A stretch of 35,939 nt of DNA from Fimbriiglobus sp. (GTDB lineage: Bacteria > Planctomycetota > Planctomycetia > Gemmatales > Gemmataceae): contig JANYHV010000075.1 in NCBI GenBank assembly GCA_025362195.1, forward strand, positions 1-35,939, given 5' to 3'. The notes under the pieces are model-generated. The model was not told where the DNA came from. It made no database searches and saw nothing but the letters and a program-made list of their open reading frames with translations. A program made the translations under genes and the position numbers. Below, one piece after another: positions 1-7,679 of the stretch (positions are counted from its first letter, which is position 1; every line of letters begins with the position of its first letter).

Positions 1-702
1 AGTCCGGTCGGCCCGGCCGGCGAGGGTCGGCTGCAAGTGCGCGGCGAGTTCGCGGCGGAGGTCGAGCCGGGCCGGGTCGATCTCGGCGGGCAGCGTCAGT
101 TCGGGCATGGCGAAGGTCGCGGCGTTCGGGTCGCGGAGCACTCACAGCGGGTCGCGCGGCTTGCCCAGCCAGCCGGCCGTGAACCCCGGTTGCGGCGGTC
201 CCCCGGCCCCCTCGGCGGTGACGAACGGCAGGGCGACGTAGGGCACCACCGGCTTCGTCGGCGGCCGGAGCATGCCGACGACCGACCCGATCGACGGGTG
301 GTCGGTCGGCTTGGCCCCGCCGCCCCCGGCCTCGCCCCGGTCGTGCCCGGTCAGCCCGCAGAAGACGGCCGCGGCGTGCGAGTTGTTCACCGAGTGGTGC
401 ATCGACCGGACCAGGCTGCACTTGTGCATCCACCGGGCCATTTTGGGCAAGTGCTCGCCGAACTGGACGCCCGGCACGCTCGTGGCGATCGGCTTGAACT
501 CGCCGCGGATCTCGGCCGGCGCGTTCGGCTTCAAGTCCCACGTGTCGAGGTGCGGCGGCCCGCCGTTGAGGAAGATCAGGATGCACGCATCGGCCGTCGC
601 CTTCCGCTTCGCGTCGTCGGCCCGCAGTAACCGCGGCAACGTCAGCCCGAGGCACGACGCCGCACCGACCTGGAGCAGCCGCCGGCGGGAAATGTCGGGC
701 AT
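1..702 (-). pseudogene. DUF1501 family protein, Tat signal, interrupted by in-frame TGA; runs off left edge
   Basis: Starting at the ATG at 700-702, the protein opens with a twin-arginine signal (MPDISRRRLLQVG, then a hydrophobic stretch and LLRADD). It continues with the DUF1501 hallmark ILIFLNGGPPHLDTWDLKP and NNSHAAAVFCGLTGH. An in-frame TGA at 142-144 ends it after 187 residues, whereas DUF1501 proteins usually exceed 400. Past the TGA the same frame stays open to the window edge and still reads as DUF1501 (VLRDPNAATFAMPELTLPAE). The defect is therefore a single nonsense codon, probably replacing the Trp of a PLWV motif, and not a frameshift. DUF1501 proteins are exported proteins of unclear biochemical role, usually paired in planctomycetes with DUF1549/DUF1553 proteins; no such partner is visible here. 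If translated conventionally, the product covers 142-702. A sequencing error cannot be excluded. Confidence 0.8.
142..144 (-). other. In-frame TGA codon inside the DUF1501 gene
   Basis: The plus strand reads tca at 142-144, which is TGA on the coding strand. Both sides read as continuous DUF1501 sequence: GWLGKPRDPL before it and VLRDPNAATF after it. Confidence 0.85.
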
Positions 703-839
703 GGGGAGTCCAGTCTTGAGAGCGCCGGCGCGCGAGCGAGGGACGCAAAGGTCGTTGACGAGGTTCGTGGGCGGGAGCCGAGTGTACCGCCGACGCGCAG
801 GCGGTGCAATGATCTTCGGCGGCTGGCTGTCAGCATCTT

Positions 840-922
840 GGCGAGCCAAGAGCGTGAGCGACTGGAGTGCTTCGCGTGAGCAGTGTTGCGCAACCTCCAG
901 TCGCTGACGCTCCTGGCTCGCC
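840..922. repeat. Long inverted repeat, family A, copy 1
   Basis: The 28-nt arms are 840-867 and 895-922; the left arm begins GGCGAGCCAAGAGCGTGAGC. They match with two mismatches around a 27-nt loop. The element lies between the kinase 3' end (994) and the DUF1501 start (702), both minus strand. The same arm sequence recurs at 16292-16375. Confidence 0.85.
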
Positions 923-959
923 GGTCACTCGCCGCCGACGCCGTCCACGCCCTTTGCTC

Positions 960-983
960 CCCTCGCTCGCGCTTCGGGCTAAC
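960..983. repeat. Degenerate half copy of family B inverted-repeat arm
   Basis: Read on the minus strand this is GTTAGCCCGAAGCGCGAGCG followed by AGGG. It closely matches part of the 51-nt arm at 18480-18504 (GTTAGCCCGACGCGCTAGCG). No opposing arm is visible nearby, and it sits just beyond the kinase stop codon. Confidence 0.5.
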
Positions 984-993
984 GCGGTCGCCG

Positions 994-3123
994 CTACGCC
1001 TGTAACACCACGCGGAAGCCGAGGGTGTTTGCGGCGTGGCCGGGGGGGTAGGGGCGGCGGGCGGCGCTGCGGCACTCCGCCGGGAACATCATCCAACTGC
1101 CGCCGCGGCAGACCCGCAGGGTGCCGCGGTCCGGGCCTTGCGGGTCGGCCTTCACGGCCTCGAAGTACGCCGCCGCGCTGTACCAGTCGTTCACCCACTC
1201 CAACACGTTGCCGTGCAGGTCGAGCAGGCCGAATTTATTCGCCGGGTACGCGCCGGCGGGGACCGGCGCGTGCGGGGTCGTCTTGGTGCCGGTGGCGAAC
1301 AGCGCGTGCTTGGGCGACAACTTCTGCCCGAAGAAGTACGGCATCGACTCCCCGGCCCGGCAGGCGTACTCCCACTCGGCCTCCGTCGGCAGCCGGTAGA
1401 CCCGGCCGAACAACTCCTCGTTGGCCAGCAGTTCGAGTTTCTCGCAGAAGTGCTCGGCGTCGGCCCAGGTCACGCTCTCGACCGGCCAGTCCGGTTGGCC
1501 GCCGAGTTTCGGCCCGAAGTACGCCGGGTTGAAGCCCATCACCGCCTGGAACTGCGCCTGCGTGACCGGGCCGACGCCCAGGTAGAACGGCTTCGTGATC
1601 AGCACGCCGTGGACCGGGGCCTCGTGCTTGTTCCAGCCCGGCTCGTCGTCCGGGGCACCCATCGAGAACTTGCCGGCGGGGATGAGCCGGAAGGCCATGC
1701 CGACCGAGTTCGTCAGTTCGAGCGGCAGGTTCGCCACCGGCCGGAGGAGCATCGACGAGCCGGGCTTGCCGTCGAGCGGTTGCACGCCCGCCCCGGACAT
1801 CGACAGCGGTTGGCCGAGGGGCAGTCGCGGCGTGACGGCGCTGGAGTCGGTCCGCTGCTCGTGCAGGCGCTCGGCCAGTTCGACCGCGTCCTTCGGCCGC
1901 TTGTCCGGCCGCGTGGCCAGGCAGGCGGTGAGGAGTTTCGCCTGCGCGTCGGTCAGGCCGTGGGTGCGGAACTCGTCCGCCCAGTCCAGGCCGACGGGCG
2001 GGTGGGCGTGCGCGCACCGCTTCAACAACTGGAACCAGATGACGCCCAGCGAGTACACGTCGTCCCGCGGGTCGGGCGGTTGGGCCAGCGACAGTTGCGG
2101 GCAGGCGTACAGCGGCGAATACGCGCCGCGCAACTCCAGCCGGTGCTGCTCGCCGCGGGGCGTACCGCCCTTGCCGAGTTCGATCGACCGGGCGGCGGCG
2201 ATCTGGCCCCACCCGAAGTCGGTCACCCAGACCGTGAACTTGCCCCCGTCCTTGGGGTGGAACAGCACGTTCGACGGCTTCAAGTCGCGGTGGACGACGC
2301 CCCGCTTGTGCGCCTCCCCGACGATCTCCGCGAGCCGCCGGACGATCCGCGCCGCCGCTTCGGGCTTCGGCGCGTCGTACCGCCAACTCCACTCGTGCAT
2401 CAGCCCGGTCAGGTCGTACCCGTACACGTACCCGACGTCCAGGCACGGCGGCTGGCAGTCCAGGTAGACCGCCCGCAGCGGCACGATCCCGGGCACGTCG
2501 TTCAACTCGAAGACCTTGACGAGCAGGTCTTTGTTGAGCACGACCTGCGCGGCCGTCTGCGGGTCGGTGATGAACTTGAGCGCGGCCGGGGAGAGGTCCG
2601 GGTGCCGGGCGCTCTCGCCGGCCCAGACTTCCGAGCACTCGCCGATGCCGCGGAAGCTCGTCAGCGTCCAGTCTTCGAGGTGCGGCGGGTTGACCCCGGC
2701 GCGGAACAGCGGCAGCCGGGCCGGCAGGAACATCAGCAGGTCGTCGGCCTTGTAGAACTGCATCCCTTCGGGCGGCAGGTGGCCCTTGGGGTCGGACGGC
2801 CGGCGCAACACTTGCCGCACCATCGCCGGCCAGCACGACAGGTAGTCCTTGAGCGCTTCCTTGAACGGGACGGCGTGCAGGCGCTCCAGGCCGGCGACGA
2901 CTTTGAGCAACCGCTCGGCGTAGGCGTGCGGTTCCTGGGCACCGATCTCGCCGACGGCGAGGCGGATGTCCTCGGTGGAGAGTTGCTTCCGCGTCTGTTC
3001 GAGGGCGCACTTGGCGACCTCGGGCAGCACGTCGCCGAAGCGGATTTCGCCCGACAGGGCGCGGCGGCCCCGGTCGCACAGCGCGCGACCGAGACTGTCG
3101 AGAAGGGCTTGAACGCGAGCCAT
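994..3123 (-). CDS. Ser/Thr protein kinase fused to FGE-sulfatase-like (SUMF1-type) domain
   Basis: The protein is 709 residues from the ATG at 3121-3123, chosen because a GGAGG lies about 8 nt upstream; a start 14 codons earlier is possible. After a helical N-terminal region, the kinase domain occupies about residues 150-425. It has a weak glycine loop (FRGIGECSEVWAG), a candidate Lys in AALKF, the catalytic loop HRDLKPSN (278-285) and DFG (302-304, in VTDFGWG). A Pro-rich linker leads to a formylglycine-generating-enzyme-like domain from about residue 466 (LTNSVGMAFRLIPAGKFSMG, YRLPTEAEWEYACRAG, LDLHGNVLEWVNDW, CRGGSW, GFRVV). At the FGE active-site pair the first Cys position is Met679 while the second is Cys684, so formylglycine generation is unlikely and a binding or sensing role is more plausible. 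There is no obvious signal peptide or membrane segment. Substrates are unknown. Confidence 0.88.
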   Translation of the reverse strand: MARVQALLDSLGRALCDRGRRALSGEIRFGDVLPEVAKCALEQTRKQLSTEDIRLAVGEIGAQEPHAYAERLLKVVAGLERLHAVPFKEALKDYLSCWPAMVRQVLRRPSDPKGHLPPEGMQFYKADDLLMFLPARLPLFRAGVNPPHLEDWTLTSFRGIGECSEVWAGESARHPDLSPAALKFITDPQTAAQVVLNKDLLVKVFELNDVPGIVPLRAVYLDCQPPCLDVGYVYGYDLTGLMHEWSWRYDAPKPEAAARIVRRLAEIVGEAHKRGVVHRDLKPSNVLFHPKDGGKFTVWVTDFGWGQIAAARSIELGKGGTPRGEQHRLELRGAYSPLYACPQLSLAQPPDPRDDVYSLGVIWFQLLKRCAHAHPPVGLDWADEFRTHGLTDAQAKLLTACLATRPDKRPKDAVELAERLHEQRTDSSAVTPRLPLGQPLSMSGAGVQPLDGKPGSSMLLRPVANLPLELTNSVGMAFRLIPAGKFSMGAPDDEPGWNKHEAPVHGVLITKPFYLGVGPVTQAQFQAVMGFNPAYFGPKLGGQPDWPVESVTWADAEHFCEKLELLANEELFGRVYRLPTEAEWEYACRAGESMPYFFGQKLSPKHALFATGTKTTPHAPVPAGAYPANKFGLLDLHGNVLEWVNDWYSAAAYFEAVKADPQGPDRGTLRVCRGGSWMMFPAECRSAARRPYPPGHAANTLGFRVVLQA

Positions 3124-3390
3124 GAGAAAGCCTCCGGGCCAGAGGAGAGAAGAGAGGCCGGACACTGGGACAAATTTAACACCGGCTCAAGAGCGGTGCA
3201 ACACTCACGTACCGAGTATCTCATGAGGCATTAAGAATACCCCCGGCTTAATCGCGTCGGGAGAGACTTCCCGAACTTTCCGGCCCGCGAAAGCGCCCTG
3301 CCGGCAGAACCGGACCAGCTTGACGCACCCGTTCCGCTTCCGCCGGGCTTGACCTGTACAACCCGCCGCCGGCGGTTCGATGCCAGTCCC
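3124..3390. promoter_or_regulatory. Divergent intergenic region between kinase and TPR lipoprotein
   Basis: This 267-bp stretch separates two diverging genes and must hold both promoters. It is more AT-rich around 3168-3245 than its surroundings. A GGAGG about 8 nt before the kinase ATG is the only clear site. I could not place -10 or -35 boxes with confidence. Confidence 0.4.
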
Positions 3391-4074
3391 ATGCGATACG
3401 GCGTCGGGCTGATTCTGAGCGGGGCGTGCGGACTGACCGGGTGCTTCGCGCCGTTCACCCGGCCCGAGGACCGCGCGTCGGCCACGGCCGTGACCGTACT
3501 GCGGGCCGTGCCCGACGACGCCGCGCTGATGCAGGCCGCCGACGCCCTCGACCGCGGGGACGACAAGACGGCGACCGACCGGATGCGCGAGTACGTCGCG
3601 GCCAACCCCGGGGCCGTCATGCCGCGGGCGCACCTGGCCGAGTTGCTGTACCGGCAGGGCCGGGCGGCCGAGGCCCGGCGGCACTACGAGCGGTTCGTCG
3701 CCGACGCGCAGCCGGCCACCGGTGCCCCGCGGCGGCACCTGGCCCACTGTCACACGCGGTTGATGAGCCTGGCCGAGGAGTCGGGCGACGCTTACGCCGA
3801 GGCGTTGCACCGGGGGATCGGGTTGCTGGTGTTGGCGGAGCGCGACGCCCCCGACGGTGCGACCGAGCCGACGCTGGCGAAGGCGCTCGACGCCCTGCAC
3901 GCGGCCCACGACGAACGGCCCGACTCGGCGCGGGTCCACGCCTACCTCGGCCGCACACTCCGGGCACTCGGCCAGGAAGCCGCGGCCCGGCAGAGCTTCG
4001 CCCGCGCCCGGCAGTGCCTGCCCGACGCGACCCTGACCCCGACGGAACGCGCCGGACTCGACGACGCGCCGTGA
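3391..4074 (+). CDS. TPR-containing lipoprotein
   Basis: The protein is 227 residues from the ATG at 3391, chosen because it gives a lipoprotein signal directly (MRYGVGLILSGACGLTGC, with Cys18 in an LTGC lipobox). There is no good Shine-Dalgarno, and an in-frame TTG at 3349 would spoil the signal. The mature part is made of tetratricopeptide-type helix pairs: AADALDRGDDKTATDRMREY, then RAHLAELLYRQGRAAEARRH, then VHAYLGRTLRALGQEAAARQ near the end. It is presumably anchored to a membrane facing the periplasm and acts as a protein-interaction scaffold. It is monocistronic and converges with tex, leaving a 6-bp gap. No specific function can be assigned. Confidence 0.8.
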   Translation: MRYGVGLILSGACGLTGCFAPFTRPEDRASATAVTVLRAVPDDAALMQAADALDRGDDKTATDRMREYVAANPGAVMPRAHLAELLYRQGRAAEARRHYERFVADAQPATGAPRRHLAHCHTRLMSLAEESGDAYAEALHRGIGLLVLAERDAPDGATEPTLAKALDALHAAHDERPDSARVHAYLGRTLRALGQEAAARQSFARARQCLPDATLTPTERAGLDDAP

Positions 4075-4080
4075 CCGCGA

Positions 4081-7000
4081 TTACTCGGCCGGCTTGGTCT
4101 CTTCGGCGGTCTTCTCGCCCGGCTTCGGCTCTTCCTTCTTCATAAACGCGGCGAGTTGGGCGAACGAGTTCAGCGCGGACTTGCCGCCCTTCTGCTCGTC
4201 GCTCAGCTTCATCGCGGCCCGCGGCTTGAGCGGCGCGGCCGGCTTCTTCGGCGGGGCCGGCGGTGCGCCCGGGACCGCGCCTTCGACGGGGGCTGCCCCG
4301 GGCAGCGGTGTGCGGGGTGCGGGCGGTTTGCCACCGGTCCGCCAACCGGGGGCACCGGGGGTGCCGGGCTTGGGCCGGCGGGCGGGCGGTGCGCCTTGAC
4401 CGCCGCCCTGACCGCCGCCGGGGGGTCCGCCCTGACCGCCGCCGGGCCGCGGGGCGAACGAGCGTTGTTGTTGCGGCGGGCGGTCGCCCTGGAACTGCTG
4501 CGGCGGGCGGTCGCCCTGGAACTGCGGGGGCCGGTCGCCCTGGAACTGTTGCGGCGGGCGGTCGCCTTGTTGTTGCGGCTGGCCCTGCTGGCCTTCGCCG
4601 GGGCGGGGGCCGCGCGGCGGGCGCGGCCCGCGGTCTTCGCGCGGCGGCCGGGGGGCGCGGTCGCCGCCCCGTTCCCCGCCGCGCTCTTGCGGCTTCCGCT
4701 CGGTGCCGGGCGGGATCATCGACAGCGACACCCGGCGGCGTTCCGGGTCCACCGTCATCACGTACACGCTGACCACGTCGCCGACGGAAATCACGTCGTA
4801 GGGCGACTTGATGTACCGGTTCGCCATCTGGCTGATGTGGACCAGCCCGCTGTCTTTCAAGCCGACATCGACGAACGCGCCGAAATCGACGACGTTCAGC
4901 ACCTCGCCGCGCAACTCCATGCCGGGGGACAAGTCTTCGAGCTTCAATACGCCCTTGCGGAAGATCGGCTCGGGCCGGTCTTCGCGGGGGTCGCGGCCGG
5001 GCCGGGCGACGGCGTGGTAGATGTCCCGCACCGTCGGCCCGCCGGCTTCGAGCTTGGTCGCCATCTCCTCGGGCGTGATCGTGTTCAGCTTCTCGCGGAG
5101 TTCCTTCAACTTGTCGCGGTCGTGCAGGTCGGCCGGGGCGAAGCCGAACTCGGTGAGCACCTTGCGGGCCAGTTCGTAGCTCTCCGGGTGGACGGCGGTC
5201 GTGTCGAACGGCTCGTCGCCGCCGGGGATTTTGAGGAACCCCGCGGCCTGCGTGAAGCGGATGTCGCCGAGTTGGGGCACGCTCTTCAACTGGTCGCGCG
5301 ACTTGAACGGGCCGTTGGCGGCGCGGTACTCGACCACCTGCCGGGCGACGAGTTGGTTCAACCCCGAGACGTGCCGCAACAGGGGCACCGACGCGGTGTT
5401 CACGTCCACGCCGACCGAGTTGACGCACGACTCGATGACCGATTCGACGGACAGCTTGAGGTACTTAGCGCGAACGTCGTGCTGGTACAGGCCGACGCCG
5501 ACGTGCTGGGGGTCTACTTTCACGAGTTCGGCGAGCGGGTCTTGCAGCCGCCGGCCGATCGAGATGGTGCCGCGGGTGGTGGCGTCGAGGTCGGGGAACT
5601 CTTCCTTGGCCGTCGGCGAGGCGGAGTAGTCCGACGCGCCGGCCTCGTTGACGATGACGTAGGCGAGGTCGGCCGGGGCCGGGTCGAGGCCGTCGAGGCT
5701 GACCGGCGGCGCGGGCGGTTCCGGCGCGGGGGCCGGGGCGGTCGCCGTCATCGCGGTCGTCGCTTCGCCGGCCGTCGAGGTCGAGACCGTCTCGCCGAGG
5801 TTCACGCCCGGCAGGGTCGAGGTCGTCTCGGCGACGCCACTGGTGTCGGTCGATTCGGTCGTGGCCGCCGGCATCGGCTCGGGGGCCGGGGCGGGAACTT
5901 CCGGCTCCGCCATCACGGGCGCTTCGACGGTCGGCGTGCTCACGGCCCCTTGCGGGATCGGCGACGCGGCCGGGGGCGGGTTCAGGCGGCGCTCTTCGAG
6001 TTCGGCGATCAGGTCCGAGACGAGCTGTTCCGTCTCCCGGCAGGCGGTGCCGTTGCCGATGGCGATGACGCTGGTCTGGTACTTGCGGATGAGCTGTTCG
6101 AGCTTCCGCTTGGCCCCGGCGGCGTCCTTCCGCGGCGGGTGCGGGTAGACGACGGCGTCTTCGAGCATCGTCCCGGTCTCGTCCAGCACGGCGACCTTAC
6201 ACCCGGTGCGGATGCCCGGGTCGATGGCCAACACGCGCCGCCCACCCAGCGGCGGCCGCATCAGCAGCGAGCCGAGGTTGCGAGCGAAGATATCGACGGC
6301 GTGGTCCTGGGCGTGCTCGGTCAACTCGCGGCGGATTTCCCGCTCCAGCGACGGCAACAGCATCCGGTCCACCGAGTCGGCGACGACGGACTCGATGAAG
6401 TCCTTGTGCGGGTGGCCGTCGAGGGCGAGCCGCGCCCGGGCGATGTTCTTGATCTCGTCGCGGTTCGAGTCGATGCGGACGCGCAGGATGTTCTCGCGCT
6501 CGCCGCGGTTCACCGCCAGGACGCGGTGCGGCGGGATGGCCCGGACCGGCTCCTTGAACTTCGAGTAGTCGCGGTACTCGGCCCCCTTGCCCTCGGGGAC
6601 GGTCTCGATGCGGGTGGCGATGAACTCGGCCGTGTCCCACAGGAACGCCCGCACCGCGCCGCGGACTTCGGACTGCTCGCTGACCGTCTCGGCCAGGATG
6701 TTTTTCACACCCGTGGTCACGTCTTTCACGTCGTGGAGTTGCTTCCACGGGTCCACCATGCCGGCCAGGAATTCGGCCAGCGGCTCGACGGCCGGGTCGC
6801 GGGTCCAGATGGCGATGGCCAGCGGTTCCAGGCCCTTTTCCTTCGCCTCGGACGCGAGCGACTTCTTCTTCGCCTTGAACGGCAGGTACAGGTCGTCGAG
6901 CCGCTTCATGTGCTCGGCCGCCAGGACCGCCTCGACGAACCCGTCGGTCAGCTTGCCCTGGTTGGCGACGCTGCGGAGGATCGTCTGCTTCTTGGCGGCG

Positions 7001-7440
7001 ATCTCGCGCAGGAACTCGACGCGGCTCTGGATGCGGCGGATCTGCGTCTCGTCCAGGCCGCCGGTGCGTTCCTTGCGGTAGCGGATGATGAACGGGACGG
7101 TGTTCTGGTCGTCGAGGAGTTGGACGACCGACTCGACCTGGGCCTTGCGGAGTTGCAAGTCCTGGGCGATGCGCGACAGGTCCTGCGGGGTCGGCGCGCC
7201 GGCCACTTGCGGCACCGGTTGGGGCGGCAGGGCGGGCGGGGGCGGCGGGGGCATCGGACCGGCGGCGGGCGGCAGGCCGGCCTCGACGACCGGGGTGCCG
7301 GACGGCGTTTCGGCCGGGGTCTCGTGCGCGACCTCGGCCGCGGCGGCCGGCGCTTCGGGGGGCGTCTCGACCGGGGCAGTCGGAGTCGGGTCGGCGGGCA
7401 GTTCGGCGGCGGTTTCGGGCTGGGGTTCGTCGGGGGTCAT
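4081..7440 (-). CDS. tex: Tex/YhgF-family RNA-binding transcriptional accessory protein with large insertions
   Basis: The protein is 1119 residues from the ATG at 7438-7440; typical Tex proteins are about 720-780. Residues 1-84 are a Pro/Ala/Glu-rich leader. The Tex core begins near residue 86 (LSRIAQDLQLRKAQVESVV, then VPFIIRYRKERTGGLDE at about 115). The YqgF RNase-H-like domain starts at VLAIDPGIRTGCKVAVLD (403-420) and contains IGNGTACRETEQ (461-472). It is then split by about 100 low-complexity Pro/Ala/Thr/Glu residues (about 485-585) before resuming at AYVIVNEAGASDYSAS. Helix-hairpin-helix motifs follow (about 670-740), then an S1 domain (about 840-910, GEVLNVVDFGAFVDVGLKDS). The last 200 residues are Arg/Gly/Pro/Gln-rich with GDRPPQQFQ repeats and a Lys/Glu-rich end. 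Tex binds nucleic acid and affects transcription. Divergent from the secreted repeat protein at 7680. Confidence 0.93.
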   Translation of the reverse strand: MTPDEPQPETAAELPADPTPTAPVETPPEAPAAAAEVAHETPAETPSGTPVVEAGLPPAAGPMPPPPPPALPPQPVPQVAGAPTPQDLSRIAQDLQLRKAQVESVVQLLDDQNTVPFIIRYRKERTGGLDETQIRRIQSRVEFLREIAAKKQTILRSVANQGKLTDGFVEAVLAAEHMKRLDDLYLPFKAKKKSLASEAKEKGLEPLAIAIWTRDPAVEPLAEFLAGMVDPWKQLHDVKDVTTGVKNILAETVSEQSEVRGAVRAFLWDTAEFIATRIETVPEGKGAEYRDYSKFKEPVRAIPPHRVLAVNRGERENILRVRIDSNRDEIKNIARARLALDGHPHKDFIESVVADSVDRMLLPSLEREIRRELTEHAQDHAVDIFARNLGSLLMRPPLGGRRVLAIDPGIRTGCKVAVLDETGTMLEDAVVYPHPPRKDAAGAKRKLEQLIRKYQTSVIAIGNGTACRETEQLVSDLIAELEERRLNPPPAASPIPQGAVSTPTVEAPVMAEPEVPAPAPEPMPAATTESTDTSGVAETTSTLPGVNLGETVSTSTAGEATTAMTATAPAPAPEPPAPPVSLDGLDPAPADLAYVIVNEAGASDYSASPTAKEEFPDLDATTRGTISIGRRLQDPLAELVKVDPQHVGVGLYQHDVRAKYLKLSVESVIESCVNSVGVDVNTASVPLLRHVSGLNQLVARQVVEYRAANGPFKSRDQLKSVPQLGDIRFTQAAGFLKIPGGDEPFDTTAVHPESYELARKVLTEFGFAPADLHDRDKLKELREKLNTITPEEMATKLEAGGPTVRDIYHAVARPGRDPREDRPEPIFRKGVLKLEDLSPGMELRGEVLNVVDFGAFVDVGLKDSGLVHISQMANRYIKSPYDVISVGDVVSVYVMTVDPERRRVSLSMIPPGTERKPQERGGERGGDRAPRPPREDRGPRPPRGPRPGEGQQGQPQQQGDRPPQQFQGDRPPQFQGDRPPQQFQGDRPPQQQRSFAPRPGGGQGGPPGGGQGGGQGAPPARRPKPGTPGAPGWRTGGKPPAPRTPLPGAAPVEGAVPGAPPAPPKKPAAPLKPRAAMKLSDEQKGGKSALNSFAQLAAFMKKEEPKPGEKTAEETKPAE
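4474..4575. repeat. Imperfect 24/27-bp tandem repeat in the tex 3' region
   Basis: Four units of about 24-27 bp begin at 4474, 4501, 4525 and 4552 and share the core CGGTCGCCCTGGAACTG, degenerate in the last unit. On the coding strand they encode repeated GDRPPQ(Q)FQ. Unit lengths vary by whole codons, so the frame is kept. Confidence 0.8.
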
Positions 7441-7679
7441 GCGAAACCGTCCAAAGGGGGACTGCGGGGGTGGCGTGCCAGGCGCACGCGGTGCGGGCCG
7501 CCGGGCGAAACGCGGCCCGGCGGGAGAGGCATTTGTAGACGCCGCCCGGACCGCGTCAAGGACGACTCCCCGGCGGGGCGTGCGGTTCGCACCCGCTTCC
7601 GGGCGCGACGGCTTGCGGCGCGACCCGGCCCGACGGTAAGATACAGGCGAGTCGTCAGCCCGGGTCCGGAGGCCGTCTC
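7441..7679. promoter_or_regulatory. Divergent intergenic region between tex and secreted repeat protein
   Basis: These 239 bp separate two diverging starts and should contain both promoters. A GGAGG at about 7668 lies 8-9 nt before the GTG at 7680 and supports that start. I see no palindrome or other clear operator. Confidence 0.4.

Noticed and set aside
142-144. Selenocysteine decoding of the TGA in the DUF1501 gene
   Set aside because: No SECIS-like hairpin follows the codon within the visible sequence, DUF1501 is not a known selenoprotein family, and the expected residue is probably Trp.
1036-3234. A plus-strand open frame of over 700 codons opposite the kinase/FGE gene
   Set aside because: It is a shadow of the minus-strand gene, which has HRDLKPSN, DFG and FGE motifs.
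3231-3939. Minus-strand frames upstream of the kinase that overlap the TPR lipoprotein
   Set aside because: Compositionally they are antisense reads of the TPR gene; the lipoprotein signal and TPR repeats favour the plus strand.
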